NCBI RefSeq assembly: GCF_003634965.1
Contig: NZ_RBXP01000016.1
Location: 1-42,841 of the forward strand
DNA length: 42,841 bases
From: Azonexus fungiphilus
GTDB lineage: Bacteria > Pseudomonadota > Gammaproteobacteria > Burkholderiales > Rhodocyclaceae
Direction: 5' to 3'
The notes under the pieces are model-generated. The model saw only the letters and a list, made by a program, of their open reading frames with translations. It ran no database searches and was not told the origin of the DNA. Positions 16,742 through 26,247 of this stretch are shown in pieces. Each line of letters begins with the position of its first letter. The stretch's first letter is position 1. Both the position numbers and the translations under genes were made by a program.

Positions 16742-17779
16742 TTGCCGAAAGAACAAAGCTTTGCCCAACGCCTGATTGCCTGGCAGCAGGCCGCCGGCCG
16801 CCACGACCTGCCCTGGCAGGGCAGCCGCGACCCCTACCGGGTCTGGCTGTCGGAAATCATGCTGCAGCAGACCCAGGTGGCGACGGTGATTCCCTACTAC
16901 CAGCGCTTCCTGGCCAGTTTCCCCGATGTCGGTGCGCTGGCGGCGGCGCCGATCGAGCGCGTCGTCGAACACTGGGCCGGCCTCGGCTACTACGCCCGGG
17001 CGCGCAACCTGCATCGCTGCGCCCAGCAGATTGTCACGGTCCACGGCGGTTTTTTCCCGAAAACCGCGGCCGGCCTCACCGAACTTCCCGGCATCGGCCG
17101 CTCGACCGCCGCCGCCATCGCCGCCTTCAGCTTCGGCGAGCGGGCGGCGATCCTCGACGGCAACGTCAAGCGCGTGCTCTGCCGGGTCTTCGGCATCGCC
17201 GGTTTTCCCGGCGCCACGGCAGTCGACCGTAAACTCTGGCAACTCGCCGAAAGCCTGCTCCCGGAAACCGGCATCGAAGCCTACACGCAAGGCCTGATGG
17301 ACCTCGGCGCCACCCTGTGCACGCGCGGCACGCCGCACTGCCCGGCCTGTCCCTTCGCCGACAGCTGCGTCGCGCGCCGCGAAGGACGCCAGAAGGAGTT
17401 GCCGGAAGCCCGGCCGCGCGCCCCCGTGCCCGAGCGCCGCTCGACCTTCGTGCTGATCACCGACGGCACTCGCCTGCTGCTCGAGCGGCGACCGCCGAGC
17501 GGCCTCTGGGGCGGCCTGCTGGTACCGCCGGAAGGCGAGCCGGACGAGGTCCTGGCGGCACGCGGACTGGTCACGGTCGACTGCCGGAAACTGCCGGATT
17601 TGCAGCACGCCTTCACCCATTTCCGGCTCACCCTGGCGCCGGTGCTGTGCCGCGTGGCAGCGCCGTCGGCGCTGGCCGAAGCCGGCCGCGAGTGGCTGCC
17701 ACTGGCAACCGCCGCGAGCGCCGGAGTGCCGACGCCGATCGCCCGGCTGATCAGGCAGGTTGCCAGCGCTCCGGACTAA
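16742..17779 (+). CDS. mutY: A/G-specific adenine glycosylase MutY
   Basis: A 345-residue base-excision repair enzyme removing adenine mispaired with 8-oxoguanine. Catalytic glutamate is at residue 38 (WLSEIMLQQTQV). The helix-hairpin-helix LTELPGIGRSTAAAIAAF is followed by LDGNVKRVLCRVFG with the catalytic aspartate. The 4Fe-4S loop has the pattern C-x6-C-x2-C-x5-C (CTRGTPHCPACPFADSC). A C-terminal NUDIX-like domain recognises 8-oxoG. The start is a TTG at 16742, the first position giving the normal N-terminus; the open frame upstream is antisense to the flavin reductase. Three uptake-like motifs lie inside. The 3' end overlaps the convergent HD-GYP gene by 29 bases. Confidence 0.93.
   Translation: MPKEQSFAQRLIAWQQAAGRHDLPWQGSRDPYRVWLSEIMLQQTQVATVIPYYQRFLASFPDVGALAAAPIERVVEHWAGLGYYARARNLHRCAQQIVTVHGGFFPKTAAGLTELPGIGRSTAAAIAAFSFGERAAILDGNVKRVLCRVFGIAGFPGATAVDRKLWQLAESLLPETGIEAYTQGLMDLGATLCTRGTPHCPACPFADSCVARREGRQKELPEARPRAPVPERRSTFVLITDGTRLLLERRPPSGLWGGLLVPPEGEPDEVLAARGLVTVDCRKLPDLQHAFTHFRLTLAPVLCRVAAPSALAEAGREWLPLATAASAGVPTPIARLIRQVASAPD
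17036..17064 (+). repeat. Uptake-like motif, variant core
   Basis: ACGGTCCAC (one mismatch), TTTTTT at +6 to +11 and AAAA at +16 to +19; first of three copies in mutY. Confidence 0.45.
17202..17230 (-). repeat. Uptake-like motif
   Basis: ACGGTCGAC on the minus strand (17230-17222), AAAA at +16 to +19; second copy in mutY. Confidence 0.5.
17573..17601 (+). repeat. Uptake-like motif
   Basis: ACGGTCGAC, AAA at +7 to +9 and ATTT at +17 to +20; third copy in mutY. Confidence 0.5.
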
Positions 17780-18953
17780 GCCCCCAGCGCTGGAAGCTTT
17801 CGGCACGGACGATCTGGCCGTAGTGATTACCCACTTTACGGGCCAGGTCCACCTGTACCGGCGCGCAGTACTGGCGCCGGCCGGCGTGGTAGATGACATT
17901 GACCACCGGCTGCAGCGGCTGCGCCGGATGCTCCTGCTCGACCACCGCCAGGTGACCGCTTTCGAGCAGTACCAGCGTACCCACCGGATAGATGCCGAGC
18001 GTGCGCACCAGCCCGGCGACCAGGGCCGGATCGAAATGGCTGCCGCCCTGCTCGTAGAGCTGGCGTAGCGCCACCGTCGGCGACAGCGCGGCGCGATAGG
18101 GGCGGTCCGAGGTCATCGCGTCGTAGGTATCGACGATCGCGGCCAGCCGGCCTGCCAGGGAAATCTCGTCGCCGGCCATGCGGTAGGGATAGCCGGCGCC
18201 GTTGTAGCGTTCATGGTGTTCGAGGACGACGGCAACGGTGGTCTCGGGCAGGCTGGAGGTCGCCTCGAGCACGGCCAGGCCTTCCTCCACATGGCTCTGC
18301 ACGATTGCGTACTCGGCATGCGACAGGTGCCCCTGCTTGCCGATCACCCGGGCGTCGATGGCCGCCAGCCCGATGTCCTTGAGCAGTGCGCCGATCGCCA
18401 TCTTCTCGACCTCCGGCGCGGCAACGCCCTGCTGGCGGCCGAGGGCGACGATCAGCGCCGCCGTCGCCAGGGCATGGCCGTTGTCGTAGGCATCGTGGCG
18501 CTTGATCCGGGCCAGCGGCACCAGCGCATCCGGGTTGCGGGCGATCGACTCGATCATCCGCGTGACCAGCGGTTCGAGCCGGCCGGCTTCGACCCGCTGG
18601 CCGCCCCGGGCCGCCTGGTTGAGCTCGTCGAGCATGCGGCAGCCTTCCTGGAGCAGCCGTGCCGAACGCCGTCGTTCCTCGCCGAGCGAGACGCTGTCCG
18701 GGGCGCCGAAACGCGGCGGCAGGCGAACCATGCCCTCGGCCGGCAAGGGCCGCGGTGGCGGCGCCGGGAGATCGAGGCCGCGTGTCGTGTCGATGCTGAC
18801 TTCGCTGATGCCTTCGTCGATCAGATGGTCGATCTGCTCGCTGTCGCGAACGCGGAAGCGGGTCCGCCAGAAACGGTGCGCCAGCCAGGGACGATGCACG
18901 TCGACGACGAACATCCCGGGAACCAGCTGGGCGATGGCTATCTTGCGGATCAC
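17751..18953 (-). CDS. Degenerate HD-GYP domain protein (DUF3391 N-terminus)
   Basis: A 400-residue protein built like the downstream-coordinate HD-GYP protein at 19506-20714: an N-terminal DUF3391 domain (IRKIAIAQLVPGMFVVDVHRPWL) then an HD-GYP domain. The expected HDxGK metal motif reads KDIGL: residue 192 is lysine (AAG), not histidine. HHERYNGAGYP also has N where D is usual. Other metal ligands (NGH, QSH, EHH, VDTYDA) remain. Loss of the HD histidine should impair cyclic-di-GMP hydrolysis, so it may be a binding or regulatory pseudoenzyme. The GTG start at 18953 aligns it with its paralogue. It is last in a three-gene operon. Confidence 0.88.
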   Translation of the reverse strand: MIRKIAIAQLVPGMFVVDVHRPWLAHRFWRTRFRVRDSEQIDHLIDEGISEVSIDTTRGLDLPAPPPRPLPAEGMVRLPPRFGAPDSVSLGEERRRSARLLQEGCRMLDELNQAARGGQRVEAGRLEPLVTRMIESIARNPDALVPLARIKRHDAYDNGHALATAALIVALGRQQGVAAPEVEKMAIGALLKDIGLAAIDARVIGKQGHLSHAEYAIVQSHVEEGLAVLEATSSLPETTVAVVLEHHERYNGAGYPYRMAGDEISLAGRLAAIVDTYDAMTSDRPYRAALSPTVALRQLYEQGGSHFDPALVAGLVRTLGIYPVGTLVLLESGHLAVVEQEHPAQPLQPVVNVIYHAGRRQYCAPVQVDLARKVGNHYGQIVRAESFQRWGLSPERWQPA

Positions 18954-18972
18954 CGGACGCCCGCCCGCGGCC

Positions 18973-19542
18973 TCAGTCGCCGCCGCTGCGCGCCGCGGCG
19001 CGGGCCTTCTTCCCGGCGACCCGGGCTTCGTGATCGGCGACCTTGCGCCGATGCGCCTCGGCCTGCTCGGCCTTGCGCCGGGCGCCGGCGGCAGCCTTCT
19101 CGGCCTTGGCCGCGGCCGCCTCCTGGCGGGCCTGCTCGGCCGCGGCACGTTCGCCGGCAATGCGCCGCTCGCGCTCGGCCAGGTCGCGCTCGCGCACCTC
19201 GGCCGCGGCAGCGCGTTCCTGCTCGCGTACCTTGACCTGTTCGCGCTTGACCTCGCGCTCGAGGGCATCGGCGTCGATGCGCAGCTGCCGGGTTTCGCGG
19301 GTGACCGCGATGTGCGCCTTGCGGGCATCGTCCACGCAGCCGCTGACCATGAACTTCGACTGGCAGGCCAGGCTGCGCTGCTCGAACTCGGCGTCGGCCG
19401 CCTTCTGCCGTTGCTGCGCCTCGTCCTGCATCGACCTGGCGCGCTCCAGGCGGCGCTGCCAGTCGGCCTCGTCGGCCAGTGCCGGCACCGCCAGCAGGGC
19501 GAGGATCAGCCCGGCAACCACTGTTGAGGGTCGATATTCCAT
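18973..19542 (-). CDS. Periplasmic coiled-coil protein with signal peptide
   Basis: A 189-residue secreted protein. A signal peptide (TVVAGLILALLAVPALADEAD, cleavage likely after ALA) is followed by a long Ala/Arg/Glu-rich coiled coil (LEREVKREQVKVREQER and EQARQEAAAAKAEKAAAGARR). Two cysteines (SLACQSKFMVSGC) near residue 60-70 could form a disulphide. The ATG at 19542 lies inside the end of the upstream HD-GYP gene (37-base overlap); homology to secreted proteins starts there, so the longer frame is rejected. Its place between two HD-GYP genes suggests a link to cyclic-di-GMP control of an envelope structure, but that is inference. Confidence 0.75.
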   Translation of the reverse strand: MEYRPSTVVAGLILALLAVPALADEADWQRRLERARSMQDEAQQRQKAADAEFEQRSLACQSKFMVSGCVDDARKAHIAVTRETRQLRIDADALEREVKREQVKVREQERAAAAEVRERDLAERERRIAGERAAAEQARQEAAAAKAEKAAAGARRKAEQAEAHRRKVADHEARVAGKKARAAARSGGD

Positions 19543-20714
19543 TTTTCGTAACTTTCGAAACTGGCCACGCGATCCTGCTGGAACTTCGACAGGTCGATGA
19601 TTTCCGGCGGGATGTAGTGCTTCTGCCCGGCATGGTAGAAAACCCGGACCACCGGCTCGAGCAGGTTGCCCTCGTTCTGCTCTAGGACGATGCCGAGCCG
19701 CTTGCTCTCGAGCATCACCAGCGAACCGCTGGGATAGATGCCGATCGCCCGGATGAAGGCCTGCACCAGTTGCGGGTCGAAATGGTGGCTGCTCCACTCG
19801 AGCAGTTTCTTCAGCGCCTGCGTCGGTGCCATGCCCTTGTGGTAGACGCGCTCCGAGGTGATCGCGTCGTAAACATCGACGATCGAGGCCATCTGGCCGT
19901 ACAGCGACAGCCCCTGGCCGGCCAGGCCGCCGGGATAGCCCGAACCGTCGAAGCGTTCGTGATGCTGGGCGGTGACCTGCAGCGCGATCTCGCTGACACC
20001 GCCCGATTCGCGCAGCAACTGCACGCCCTCGTCGACGTGGTGCTGCATGTGCTCGAACTCGTCGACGTTGAGCTTGCCCGGCTTGTTCAGGATGCGGTCG
20101 GGAATGCGCGCCTTGCCGACATCGTGCAGCAGGCCGCCGAGTGCCAGCTCGCGGATCACCGCCTTGTCCAGCTTCATGCCCCGGCCGAAGGCGGCGAGCA
20201 GCGCGCAGACGCTGACCGAATGCTGGAAGGTGTAGTCGTCGTGGTTCTTCAGCCGGGCCAGCGGCAGCAGCGCGTCCTGGTTGCGGAAGATCGAATCGAC
20301 GACGCCCTCGACCAGCGGCTCGACACGCTCGACATTGACCTGCTGGCCGAGGCGGACATCGTCCATCATGTTGCGCACGATCTTGTTGGCCTCGCCCTGC
20401 AGCCGGCGGGCGCGCGCCGCCTCGTCCTTGACGTCGACCTCGATCGGGCGCTCGGAGCGCTTCTCGGCGATTTCCTGCAGGCGGCGCTCGAGTTCGGCGT
20501 TGACCTCGCCCTGGGTGCGCGCTTCCCAGACATCGGCGCCCTTGACGGTATCGATGTAGAGCTCGCGGATTCCCAGCTTGACGATCTTGTCGACGGTCGC
20601 CATGTCACGCACATGAAATGCGTTGGTCAGGAAGGGGTGATCGAGCCAGCCGCAATTGAGGTCATGGATGAACATGCCCGGTTTCAGCTGGTCGACGCGA
20701 ATCTGCTTGATCAT
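19506..20714 (-). CDS. HD-GYP cyclic-di-GMP phosphodiesterase (DUF3391 N-terminus)
   Basis: A 402-residue protein with an N-terminal DUF3391 domain (IKQIRVDQLKPGMFIHDLNCGWLDHPF) and an intact HD-GYP domain: QHSVSVCALL, HD at residues 197-198 in LLHDVGKARIPDRIL, HHVDEG, HHERFDGSGYPGGL and VDVYDAITSERVY. HD-GYP enzymes hydrolyse cyclic-di-GMP to GMP or pGpG. It is the first gene of a minus-strand operon with a periplasmic coiled-coil protein and a degenerate paralogue. The divergent ABC-F gene starts 41 bases away. Confidence 0.92.
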   Translation of the reverse strand: MIKQIRVDQLKPGMFIHDLNCGWLDHPFLTNAFHVRDMATVDKIVKLGIRELYIDTVKGADVWEARTQGEVNAELERRLQEIAEKRSERPIEVDVKDEAARARRLQGEANKIVRNMMDDVRLGQQVNVERVEPLVEGVVDSIFRNQDALLPLARLKNHDDYTFQHSVSVCALLAAFGRGMKLDKAVIRELALGGLLHDVGKARIPDRILNKPGKLNVDEFEHMQHHVDEGVQLLRESGGVSEIALQVTAQHHERFDGSGYPGGLAGQGLSLYGQMASIVDVYDAITSERVYHKGMAPTQALKKLLEWSSHHFDPQLVQAFIRAIGIYPSGSLVMLESKRLGIVLEQNEGNLLEPVVRVFYHAGQKHYIPPEIIDLSKFQQDRVASFESYEKWNIDPQQWLPG

Positions 20715-20738
20715 GCGGGAATTCTAGCAGCCCGCCGC

Positions 20739-20744
20739 TATAAT
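20739..20744 (+). promoter_or_regulatory. Consensus -10 box close to the ABC-F start
   Basis: TATAAT lies only ten bases before the ATG at 20755. If used, transcription would start within a few bases of the start codon, giving a leaderless or nearly leaderless mRNA; no ribosome binding site is visible. No good -35 box is evident. Confidence 0.45.
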
Positions 20745-20754
20745 TCGGCCCCTG

Positions 20755-22664
<1,910 letters not shown>

Positions 22665-22668
<4 letters not shown>

Positions 22669-22689
22669 CCGCACCCGGGATGCGGTTAT
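22665..22689. repeat. Hairpin over the ABC-F stop codon, abutting a -10 box
   Basis: Nine-base perfect stem (ATAACCGCA / TGCGGTTAT) with a 7-base loop. The ABC-F stop codon TAA lies in the left arm and the right arm runs into TATAAT (22689-22694) of the next gene. No T-run follows, so it is at best a weak terminator. Confidence 0.5.
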
Positions 22690-22694
22690 ATAAT
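22689..22694 (+). promoter_or_regulatory. Consensus -10 box close to the PhnD-like gene
   Basis: TATAAT eight bases before the ATG at 22703, with no Shine-Dalgarno sequence between; same arrangement as before the ABC-F gene. Confidence 0.45.
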
Positions 22695-22702
22695 TGCCGC
22701 CC

Positions 22703-23572
22703 ATGACCCCCGCCCGCCGCCGCTTCCTCAGCCACCTCAGCCTCGCCCCGGCGCTGCTGCTGGCCGGCGCCCCGGCGCTGGCGAAAAACGGCAGCGGCGA
22801 GGCGTTGACCGTCGGACTGATGCCCTACCTGAGCACGCGCACCCTGCTGCACACGCACGAGGCGCTGGCGCACAGCCTCGAGCAGACGCTGCAGCGGCCG
22901 GTCCAGCTACGCACCGCGACCGATTACCAGGACTTCTTCCAGCACCTGCGCAACGGCAGCTACGACCTGGTCATCAGCCCGCCGCACTATGCCTGGCTGG
23001 CGATCAGCGATTACGGCTACCAGCCGTTGCTGGTGCACAAGGAACCGATCCGCGGCGTCATCGTCAGCGCCAGCAACAAGCCGCTGCACAGCAGCCGCGA
23101 CCTGCGTGGCGGCAGCATCGCGATCAACGACCGCAGCGCGCTGCTGGCCATCATCGGCAGCCAGGTGCTGGCCGCCGAAGGCCTGCAGGAAGGCCGCGAC
23201 TACCACTTCATCAATACCGTCTCGCACTCGAGCGCGCTCCAGAACGCGGTCATCGGCAAGACCCGCGCGGCGCTGGTCAACGCCACCAGCCTGCGCCTGG
23301 CGCCCCCCGACATCCGCGAGCGGACGCTGGTCTGGCGGGAAATCGCGGTGATTCCCGGGCAGTTCTACATCGCCCGCCCGGGCCTCGCCGCAGCAACCGT
23401 CGACGCCGTACGCAAGGCATTGCTGGTCTTCGAGGCCAGCGCCGCCGGCCGCGAGTTCTTCAGCAGCACCGGCCAGGGCGGTTACCGGCCGGTCAATGCC
23501 GACGACCGGGCGCTGCTCGAGCGGGCGCTGCCGGAAACCCGTCGCCTGCTGCACGCCGCCACGCCCGGATGA
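22703..23572 (+). CDS. PhnD-like periplasmic phosphate/phosphonate-type binding protein
   Basis: A 289-residue type-2 periplasmic binding protein. The N-terminus has a Tat-like signal (ARRRFLSHLSLAPALLLAGAP, cleavage near ALA). The mature part starts LTVGLMPYLSTRTLL and contains DLVISPPHYAWLAI and RGGSIAINDRSALLAIIG of the PhnD family. No ABC permease or ATPase gene is adjacent. Instead its stop overlaps the start of a membrane GGDEF-EAL gene (ATGA), so it probably acts as a ligand sensor for that protein rather than as part of an importer. The ATG at 22703 is preferred over TTG at 22694. Confidence 0.85.
   Translation: MTPARRRFLSHLSLAPALLLAGAPALAKNGSGEALTVGLMPYLSTRTLLHTHEALAHSLEQTLQRPVQLRTATDYQDFFQHLRNGSYDLVISPPHYAWLAISDYGYQPLLVHKEPIRGVIVSASNKPLHSSRDLRGGSIAINDRSALLAIIGSQVLAAEGLQEGRDYHFINTVSHSSALQNAVIGKTRAALVNATSLRLAPPDIRERTLVWREIAVIPGQFYIARPGLAAATVDAVRKALLVFEASAAGREFFSSTGQGGYRPVNADDRALLERALPETRRLLHAATPG
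22784..22812 (-). repeat. Uptake-like motif
   Basis: ACGGTCAAC on the minus strand (22812-22804), TTTTT at +16 to +20; at the signal-peptide end of the PhnD-like gene. Confidence 0.5.
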
Positions 23573-25587
23573 TCGCCCGCCTGCCCGGCTCGCTGCGCAG
23601 CCGCCTGATCATCCTGACGGTCATCGTCGAGGTCGTGATGATCACGGCCATCCTGTGGAACAGCCAGCGCCTGGCCGAAAGCCACCTGCTCCAGCAATTC
23701 GAACTGCGGCGCACCGAGGCCAGCCGCCTGCTGCGCGCCGCGCTGGCGCCGGCGATGGCCCAGCACGATTTCGCCGCGGTCGGCGAGATCCTCGAGGATG
23801 CACGCCAGATGCAGGGCATGGATTACCTGGTGATGTTCGACGAGGAAGGCCGCCGGATCGCCTCGGCCTCGGCGACGCCACTGGCCGGCGACAGTCCGCA
23901 CGCCTTCCTGCAGGCGCTGGCAGCCGACCCGGAACGACTCGACTTCCACATCGCGATGCAGATCGGCGAGCGCGAATACGGCGAACTGCTGATTGGCCTC
24001 GACCTGCAATTCATCAACCAGGCCCGCCACCAGATCCTGACCCAGAACATCCTGCTGGCGCTGCTCGGCATCCTGTTGACGACGCTCGTCCTCGGCGGCG
24101 TCGCGCTCTGGCTGACCCGCCACCTGACCGCGCTCTCGGCGGCCAGCCGGGCACTGGCCAGCGGCCGCCGCTTCCATCCGCTGCAGGGCGGCGGCGACGA
24201 CGACATCGGCCGCGTCGTCGCCGCCTTCAACAGCATGGGCAGCGCCCTCGACGCACGCATGGAAGAACTCGAGGCCGCCGAACTGACCCAGCGCGAACTG
24301 GCCGAACGCCTGCTGTTCATGGCCGAACGCGACCCGCTCACCGGCCTGGCCAACCGCGCCCGCTTCGAGGCGGCACTGGACAAGACGCTCGGCCAGGGCG
24401 GCCGCGGCGGCGAACAACTCGGCGCCCTGCTTTATTTCGACATCGACGAGTTCAAGACGATCAACGACAGCTTCGGTCATCGCGCCGGCGACAGCGTGCT
24501 CGTCCAGACGGCGCTGACGGTCGGTCGCCTGGTCCGCGCCGACGAACTGTTCGCCCGGCTCGGCGGCGACGAGTTCGTCATCCTGGCCCCCGGCGCCGAC
24601 CGCAATGCCGCACAGGCATTGGCCGAACGCATCGTCGGCGGCATCCGCGGCCTCGGTTTCGACTTCGACGGCCGCCGCCTGGGCCTGACCATCAGCCTGG
24701 GCATCGCGCTCTACCCGGAGCACGGCGGCGAGCGCGAAAGCCTAGTATCCCACGCCGACGCGGCGATGTACCAGGCCAAGGCCGGCGGCAAGAACTGCTG
24801 GCGCACCTACCGGCCGGAACTCGACGACCCCGAACGGATGCTCCACCAGCTCGGCTGGAACGAACGCATCCAGCGGGCGCTCGACGAACAGCGCCTGGTC
24901 CTGCATTACCAGGGCGTGCATTCGGTGCAGACCGGGAAAATCGTCCATCACGAGGCGCTGGTGCGCATGATCGACCCGGAAGACCCGAGCCAGCTGTTGA
25001 TGCCCGGCGCCTTCATCCCCGCCGCCGAGAAGAACGGGCGCATCGTCGACATCGACCGCTGGGTAATCGGCCACGCGATCCGCAAGCTGGCCGCCGCTGA
25101 CGCCCCGGCGGCGCTGGCGATCAACATCTCCGCCCGTTCCTTCGACGAACCCGGACTGGCCGCCTCGATCCGGGCGACACTGGCCGCGTTCCACGTGGAA
25201 CCGGCGCGCCTGCTGATCGAGCTGACCGAGACGGCGGCACTCGCCAACATCGCCGATTCCGAGCTCTTCATCCGCGAATTGCGGGCACTCGGCTGCACCG
25301 TCTGCCTCGACGACTTCGGCGTCGGCTTCTCGTCCTTCGCTTATCTCAAGCAGCTCTCGGCCGACGTGCTCAAGATCGACGGCATGTTCATCCGTCACCT
25401 GGCCAGCGACCCCAACGACCAGGTCTTCGTCCGCGCCATCGTCGAGGTGGCGCGCGGCCTCGGCAAGAAGACCGTCGCCGAGTTCGTCGGCGATGCGGCA
25501 ACGCTGGCGATCCTGCGCGAACTCGGCGTCGACTACGCCCAGGGCTATTACCTTTCGCGGCCGGAAGCGGAAATAAGCCCGGCATAA
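23569..25587 (+). CDS. Membrane-bound GGDEF-EAL cyclic-di-GMP protein
   Basis: A 672-residue protein. A first membrane helix (about 11-29) is followed by a periplasmic domain of about 130 residues, a second helix (about 160-185) and a HAMP-like linker. The GGDEF domain has an intact active site (RLGGDEFVIL); the inhibitory RxxD site reads RADE, so product inhibition may be weak. The EAL domain has HHEALVRM, NISARSF, ELTETAA, CLDDFGVGFSS, KIDGMFI and YAQGYYLSRP, all the usual catalytic positions. Both synthesis and breakdown of cyclic-di-GMP are therefore possible. It is coupled to the PhnD-like binding protein, likely its sensory partner. Confidence 0.93.
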   Translation: MIARLPGSLRSRLIILTVIVEVVMITAILWNSQRLAESHLLQQFELRRTEASRLLRAALAPAMAQHDFAAVGEILEDARQMQGMDYLVMFDEEGRRIASASATPLAGDSPHAFLQALAADPERLDFHIAMQIGEREYGELLIGLDLQFINQARHQILTQNILLALLGILLTTLVLGGVALWLTRHLTALSAASRALASGRRFHPLQGGGDDDIGRVVAAFNSMGSALDARMEELEAAELTQRELAERLLFMAERDPLTGLANRARFEAALDKTLGQGGRGGEQLGALLYFDIDEFKTINDSFGHRAGDSVLVQTALTVGRLVRADELFARLGGDEFVILAPGADRNAAQALAERIVGGIRGLGFDFDGRRLGLTISLGIALYPEHGGERESLVSHADAAMYQAKAGGKNCWRTYRPELDDPERMLHQLGWNERIQRALDEQRLVLHYQGVHSVQTGKIVHHEALVRMIDPEDPSQLLMPGAFIPAAEKNGRIVDIDRWVIGHAIRKLAAADAPAALAINISARSFDEPGLAASIRATLAAFHVEPARLLIELTETAALANIADSELFIRELRALGCTVCLDDFGVGFSSFAYLKQLSADVLKIDGMFIRHLASDPNDQVFVRAIVEVARGLGKKTVAEFVGDAATLAILRELGVDYAQGYYLSRPEAEISPA

Positions 25588-25603
25588 TCGGGTAAAATCG
25601 CGC

Positions 25604-25632
25604 TTTTTTCGCCGCCACAGGGAGTTGACCGT
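25604..25632 (-). repeat. Uptake-like motif overlapping the thrH translation start
   Basis: ACGGTCAAC on the minus strand (25632-25624) with AAAAAA at +15 to +20. The core runs into the thrH GTG start codon (25631). Confidence 0.5.
25619..25624 (+). promoter_or_regulatory. Ribosome binding site fixing the thrH start
   Basis: AGGGAG ends directly before a TTG (25625) and six bases before a GTG (25631). Normal spacing therefore favours the GTG as start. Confidence 0.7.
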
Positions 25633-26242
25633 GAAAATCGTCTGTCTTGACCTCGAAGGGGTCCTGGTTCCGGAAATCTGGATCGAATTCGCCGAGCGTA
25701 CCGGCATCCCCGAACTGAAGCGGACGACGCGCGACGAGCCGAACTACGACACGCTGATGACCTACCGGCTGAACATCCTGCGCGAAAAGAAGCTTGGTCT
25801 GCCGGACATCCAGAAGGTGATCTCCGAAATGGGCCCGATGCAGGGCGCCCGCGCCTTCCTCGACCAGCTGCGCGAGGACTACCAGGTGATCATCCTCTCC
25901 GACACCTTCTACGAATTCGCCCATCCGCTGATGCGCCAGCTGGGCTGGCCGACGCTGTTCTGCCATTCGCTGGAAGCCGACGCCGCCGGCATGCTGGTCA
26001 ACTACCACCTGCGCATGCCGAACCAGAAGCAGGAAGCGGTCAAGCGCTTCAAGGAACTGAACTTCACCATCGTCGCTGCCGGCGATTCGTACAACGACAC
26101 GGCAATGCTCGGCGAAGCCCACGGCGGCATCCTCTTCCATCCGCCGGAAAACGTCGTCCGCGAATTCCCGCAGTTCCCGGTGGTGCGCGACTACGACGCG
26201 CTGCGCGCCGAAATCGACAAAGCTTTCGCCAAGGCCGCCTGA
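25631..26242 (+). CDS. thrH: Bifunctional phosphoserine phosphatase / homoserine phosphotransferase ThrH
   Basis: A 203-residue haloacid dehalogenase-fold enzyme very close to Pseudomonas ThrH. The nucleophile motif is CLDLEGVLVPEIW (Asp7), motif II is VIILSDTFYEF, and motif III/IV is AAGDSYNDTAMLGEAHGGILF. It dephosphorylates phosphoserine and can transfer phosphate to homoserine, serving serine/threonine synthesis. The GTG start is set by AGGGAG and gives the same N-terminus as ThrH. purU follows after five bases. Confidence 0.94.
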   Translation: MKIVCLDLEGVLVPEIWIEFAERTGIPELKRTTRDEPNYDTLMTYRLNILREKKLGLPDIQKVISEMGPMQGARAFLDQLREDYQVIILSDTFYEFAHPLMRQLGWPTLFCHSLEADAAGMLVNYHLRMPNQKQEAVKRFKELNFTIVAAGDSYNDTAMLGEAHGGILFHPPENVVREFPQFPVVRDYDALRAEIDKAFAKAA

Positions 26243-26247
26243 CCGCC

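Noticed and set aside
25625..25627. TTG as thrH start
   Set aside because: The ribosome binding site would touch the start codon; the GTG six bases on has normal spacing and gives the known ThrH N-terminus.
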